Source: an uncultured Gammaproteobacteria bacterium (lineage in GTDB: Bacteria; Pseudomonadota; Gammaproteobacteria; Steroidobacterales; Woeseiaceae). Taken from it: a stretch of DNA of 8,376 nt. The DNA is taken from contig CALKYK010000237.1 in assembly GCA_938003715.1 (NCBI GenBank), positions 1 through 8,376 of the forward strand. The letters run 5' to 3'. The translations under genes were made by a program, and so were the position numbers. The notes under the pieces are model-generated. The model was given only the letters and a program-made list of their open reading frames with translations. It searched no databases and had not been told where the DNA came from. Positions 6,023-8,376 of the stretch are shown here, one piece after another. Position 1 is the first letter of the stretch, and each line of letters starts with the position of its first letter.

Positions 6023-7147
6023 ATGGCGTTCACTCCCTTCGATCTCGAATTCACCCAGTCCAAATGGGAGCAGCAGGTCGACATCAACCTGACCGAGAGC
6101 GGCGTGCACCCGCGGCGCCTCGACGAGCTCCTGGGCGACGATCGCGCGTCTGTCGACGACCTGCTCCGCACCGAGATCAACTATCCGCACGTCAACGGCA
6201 ACCCGGTGCTCCGCGAACGCATCGCCGCGCTGTACGACGGCGCCGGCATCGACAACGTGCTGGTCACGGTCGGGGCGGCCGAGGCGAACAACATCATCAT
6301 GCAGACGCTGATGGAGCCGGGCGACGAGCTGGCGACGCAGACGCCCACCTACCTGCAGGTGTGGGGCCTGGCAAGGAATGCCGGCCACGAAGCAAACACG
6401 TTTTCTCTGCGCCCCGAAAACGGATGGGCGCTGGACGTCGACGAACTCGACGCGAACGTCAACGAAAGGACCCGTGTCATTGCGGTCTGCAACCCGAACA
6501 ACCCGACCGGCTACATCCTGACCGACGCCGAAATGGATGCCGTGGTCGCCGCCGCCGATCGGGTCGGCGCGTGGATCCTCGCCGACGAGGTCTACCGCGG
6601 CGCGGAACGCCTGCGCGAGGAGGAAACGCCGTCGTTCTACGGCCGTTACGACAAGGTGCTGGCGCTCGGCAGCATGAGCAAGGCATACGGACTTCCGGGT
6701 CTGCGGGTCGGCTGGGTGGTCGGCCCGCCGCAGACGATCGAGGACCTTTGGCGCCGCCACGAGTACACGACGATCACGGCCAGCATGCTGTCGAACGTGC
6801 TGGCGGCGCACGCACTGTCGCCGGACGTCCGGCCGCGCCTGATCGAACGCACGCGCAACTACATCAGGAACGGCTTCCCGGTGCTCGAGCAATGGATGCA
6901 GGGGCAGGGTGGGCTGTTCAGCTATACGCCGCCGCAGGCGTCGGCCGTGTCCTTCATCCGCTACCACCTCGAACTCAATTCGACCGCGCTGATGGAAAAA
7001 CTGTGCCGCGAGGCGAGCGTGTTCGTCGGCGCCGGCGATTCGTTCGGCATGGACCACCACCTGCGCATCGCCTTCGGCCAGCCGCGGGAAGTACTCGAGG
7101 AAGCGTTCGCGCGCATCGGCAAATCGCTGGCCAAGCTCGCAGCATGA
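6023..7147 (+). CDS. Fold-type I PLP-dependent aminotransferase (class I/II)
   Basis: The 374-residue enzyme carries the fold-type I landmarks: NPNNPTG (157-163), DEVYRG with the PLP-ring Asp188 and Tyr191, SMSKAYGLPGLRVGW with Schiff-base Lys220, and HHLRIAFG with the substrate-carboxylate Arg348. It should transfer an amino group between an amino acid and a 2-oxo acid in the cytoplasm, though lyase or racemase side branches of this fold exist. The amino-donor and acceptor specificity cannot be read. The frame stays open to an ATG at 5909, but ATG 6023 is preferred: it lies downstream of the TATGAT box, has AGCAGG shortly ahead, and starts a normal family N-terminus; the longer form would run antisense into the Mpo1-like gene. 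Its stop overlaps the next gene's start (ATGA), so it is cotranslated with a cyclodeaminase-family enzyme, suggesting a shared amino-acid or cyclic imine pathway. Confidence 0.92.
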   Translation: MAFTPFDLEFTQSKWEQQVDINLTESGVHPRRLDELLGDDRASVDDLLRTEINYPHVNGNPVLRERIAALYDGAGIDNVLVTVGAAEANNIIMQTLMEPGDELATQTPTYLQVWGLARNAGHEANTFSLRPENGWALDVDELDANVNERTRVIAVCNPNNPTGYILTDAEMDAVVAAADRVGAWILADEVYRGAERLREEETPSFYGRYDKVLALGSMSKAYGLPGLRVGWVVGPPQTIEDLWRRHEYTTITASMLSNVLAAHALSPDVRPRLIERTRNYIRNGFPVLEQWMQGQGGLFSYTPPQASAVSFIRYHLELNSTALMEKLCREASVFVGAGDSFGMDHHLRIAFGQPREVLEEAFARIGKSLAKLAA

Positions 7148-8094
7148 AGATTGTCGGTCCGGACGAGATCCGGGCGCTTCTGCCCGATGTCGACCTTGTC
7201 GCGGAAATCGAGGCCGGGTTCGTCGCTTACAGCGCGGGCAGGGCCGTCGTGCCGCCGGTAGGCGAATTGCTGCTGAAAGACCCGCCCGGCGACGTGCATA
7301 TCAAGTACGGTTACGTCGAGGGCGACGACTGCTACGTCATCAAGATCGCCTCGGGCTTCCACCGCAATCCCGAGCAGGGCCTGCCGTCGTCGAACGGCAT
7401 GATGCTGCTGTTCAGCAGCCGAACTGGCGAGCCGCTCGCGCTGCTGCAGGACGAGGGCTACCTGACCGACGTGCGCACCGCCGTGGCCGGCGCGATCTGC
7501 GCAAAGTTCCTGGCACCGCCGGAAGTCGAATGCATCGGCATCGTCGGCACCGGCATGCAGGCCCGCCTGCAGCTCGAATACCTGCAGCCGGTAACGGCGT
7601 GCCGTAAGGTGCTCGTGCTCGGCCGCGATGGGGACCGGTCGGCGCGCTGTGCGAAGGACATGTCGGCGCAGGGCTTCGACGCGCAGGTCGCGGACGATGC
7701 CACGGCGATACTCGAGCACTGCAACCTGATCGTCACGACCACGGCTGCCACGGAGCCCGTACTGAAAGACGCAGAGCGCCTGCGGCCCGGCACGCACATC
7801 ACCGCGATGGGGTCGGACACGCCGGCCAAACAGGAACTCGATGCCGGGTTTCTTGCCGGCGCCGATCTCGTCGTCGCGGACAGCATTGCGCAGTGCGAGG
7901 AGCGCGGCGAGATTCACCACGCGCTGCGGGCGGGTGCGATCCGGCGTGAGGATCTCATCGAGCTCGGCAACGTGATCTCGGCCCTCGGAACCCGCCGGAC
8001 GGGCGCGACCCATGTCACGATGGCCGACCTGACCGGCGTCGCGGTGCAGGACATTGCGATCAGCAAGGCGGTGTACTCGCGGTCCGCCGGGTGA
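7144..8094 (+). CDS. Ornithine cyclodeaminase/mu-crystallin family NAD(P)-dependent enzyme
   Basis: The 316-residue protein belongs to the family holding ornithine cyclodeaminase, archaeal alanine dehydrogenase and ketimine reductases. Visible motifs are KIASGFHRNPEQGLPSSNG (from K67), TDVRTAVAGAI (R111), the Rossmann loop GIVGTGMQA (132-140), GSDTPAKQELD (D225, aligned by motif with the catalytic Asp228 of Pseudomonas putida ornithine cyclodeaminase) and the C-terminal DLTGVAVQDIA. Where ornithine cyclodeaminase has a substrate-binding Arg near position 45 (Pro-x-Arg), this protein reads VPPVGE with Val39, so ornithine is not assured as substrate. Nearby Lys54 (HIKYGY) might compensate. The frame is open far upstream of 7144, across the aminotransferase in another frame, but ATG 7144 begins the normal family N-terminus. 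It has no clear Shine-Dalgarno and likely relies on coupling through the ATGA overlap. Likely chemistry is imine reduction or oxidative deamination of an amino acid. Confidence 0.9.
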   Translation: MKIVGPDEIRALLPDVDLVAEIEAGFVAYSAGRAVVPPVGELLLKDPPGDVHIKYGYVEGDDCYVIKIASGFHRNPEQGLPSSNGMMLLFSSRTGEPLALLQDEGYLTDVRTAVAGAICAKFLAPPEVECIGIVGTGMQARLQLEYLQPVTACRKVLVLGRDGDRSARCAKDMSAQGFDAQVADDATAILEHCNLIVTTTAATEPVLKDAERLRPGTHITAMGSDTPAKQELDAGFLAGADLVVADSIAQCEERGEIHHALRAGAIRREDLIELGNVISALGTRRTGATHVTMADLTGVAVQDIAISKAVYSRSAG

Positions 8095-8111
8095 GGACTT
8101 CGTTCCGAATC

Positions 8112-8127
8112 TGCTATCGTGCCGGGT
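8112..8127 (+). promoter_or_regulatory. Candidate extended -10 promoter for the final gene
   Basis: TGC-TATCGT (8112-8120) gives a TGn extended -10 and a 4 of 6 match to TATAAT, within the 15-base string shared with 5985-5999. Transcription would start near 8127, about 30 bases before the ATG at 8157. No good -35 is visible. The 62-base gap after the cyclodeaminase-family gene supports a separate promoter. Confidence 0.4.
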
Positions 8128-8148
8128 CATTTGCCGCGGAACCGGCAC
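8119..8148. repeat. Inverted repeat GTGCCGG/CCGGCAC in the leader of the last gene
   Basis: GTGCCGG (8119-8125) and CCGGCAC (8142-8148) are perfect 7-base arms around a 16-base spacer. The left arm overlaps the end of the -10 box. A GGGTTTT follows (8149-8155), so a weak terminator for the cyclodeaminase gene is possible, but four Ts are few. An operator or an RNA hairpin near the ribosome site would also fit. Confidence 0.35.
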
Positions 8149-8156
8149 GGGTTTTC

Positions 8157-8376
8157 ATGATCAAAATCAGCATGCACAAGCTATTCACCGTTTTACTTTT
8201 CCTCGCGGCCCTGCCCGCGGGCGCCGAGGAACTGCTGGTCGAGTTCAAGGGCACCGGCAACCAGACCACGGCCGAATTCGTCGTCGAGGCGCCGTGGATC
8301 CTCGACTGGCGCGTCAACAGCGACTACTCGAAGATGATCTCTTTCGACGTCGACCTGGTGAACGGCCAGACCGGGA
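8157..8376 (+). CDS. 5' part of a gene for an exported protein, family unknown
   Basis: An open frame begins at ATG 8157 and runs off the window without a stop: 73 full codons are visible. The first 23 residues form a Sec signal peptide, with basic start MIKISMHK, hydrophobic LFTVLLFLAAL and cleavage likely at PAGA|EE. The mature part begins ELLVEFKGTGNQTT and continues with alternating hydrophobic residues (EFVVEAPWILDWRVNSDY), suggesting beta structure in a periplasmic or surface protein. A second in-frame ATG at 8172 would leave a shorter but still workable signal peptide; neither start has a convincing Shine-Dalgarno. I do not recognise the family. It probably has its own promoter and is not clearly part of the aminotransferase operon. 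Confidence 0.75.
   Translation, partial: MIKISMHKLFTVLLFLAALPAGAEELLVEFKGTGNQTTAEFVVEAPWILDWRVNSDYSKMISFDVDLVNGQTG

Noticed and set aside
6064..7143. In-frame upstream extension of the cyclodeaminase-family gene across the aminotransferase
   Set aside because: The extension is an arginine-rich shadow of the aminotransferase. The family's N-terminus begins at the ATG at 7144, so this is not a fusion protein.
1..8376. Defence system, CRISPR array, prophage or transposon cargo
   Set aside because: No repeat-spacer pattern, nuclease, helicase, integrase or transposase is seen; all genes are metabolic, envelope or unknown membrane families.

Overview
This is a GC-rich bacterial window with tightly packed genes. 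Codon choice is strongly G/C at third positions in all genes. The gene families and the -10-like motif GCTATnnTGC suggest a proteobacterium, most likely a gammaproteobacterium; this is inference from style, as no marker gene is present.

Layout. Positions 1-239 are non-coding and hold two hairpin-forming palindromes (1-29 and 100-161). Next is a large exported Asp-box/BNR beta-propeller protein of the sortilin-N (VPS10-like) 'glycosyl hydrolase' type (240-3269, +). It meets a D-aminoacylase-type amidohydrolase lipoprotein (4819-3266, -) tail to tail; their two TAG stops share the tetranucleotide CTAG. Upstream of the amidohydrolase on the minus strand are two small membrane proteins: a DUF6524-type protein (5426-4944, -) and, overlapping its start, an Mpo1-like/DUF962 protein (stop at 5410, start 5937 or 5958, -). 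A short divergent promoter region (about 5938-6022) separates these from a plus-strand pair: a fold-type I PLP aminotransferase (6023-7147) and an ornithine cyclodeaminase/mu-crystallin-family NAD(P) enzyme (7144-8094), coupled by an ATGA overlap. The window ends inside a gene for an exported protein of unknown family (8157 to beyond 8376, +).

How they may work together. The aminotransferase and cyclodeaminase-like enzyme almost certainly act in one amino-acid pathway: transamination to a keto or cyclic imino acid, then imine reduction or a related NAD(P) step. The substrate cannot be read from the sequence. The amidohydrolase probably removes N-acyl groups from D-amino acids at the cell envelope. 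The large propeller protein may belong with envelope protein or peptide handling. The two small membrane proteins look like inner-membrane or lipid-metabolism functions.

I see no CRISPR array, transposase, phage gene, tRNA or rRNA. The window reads as ordinary chromosomal metabolism. The points most worth checking are the substrate-site changes in the two metabolic enzymes, the palindromic element at the left end, and the shared promoter motif.
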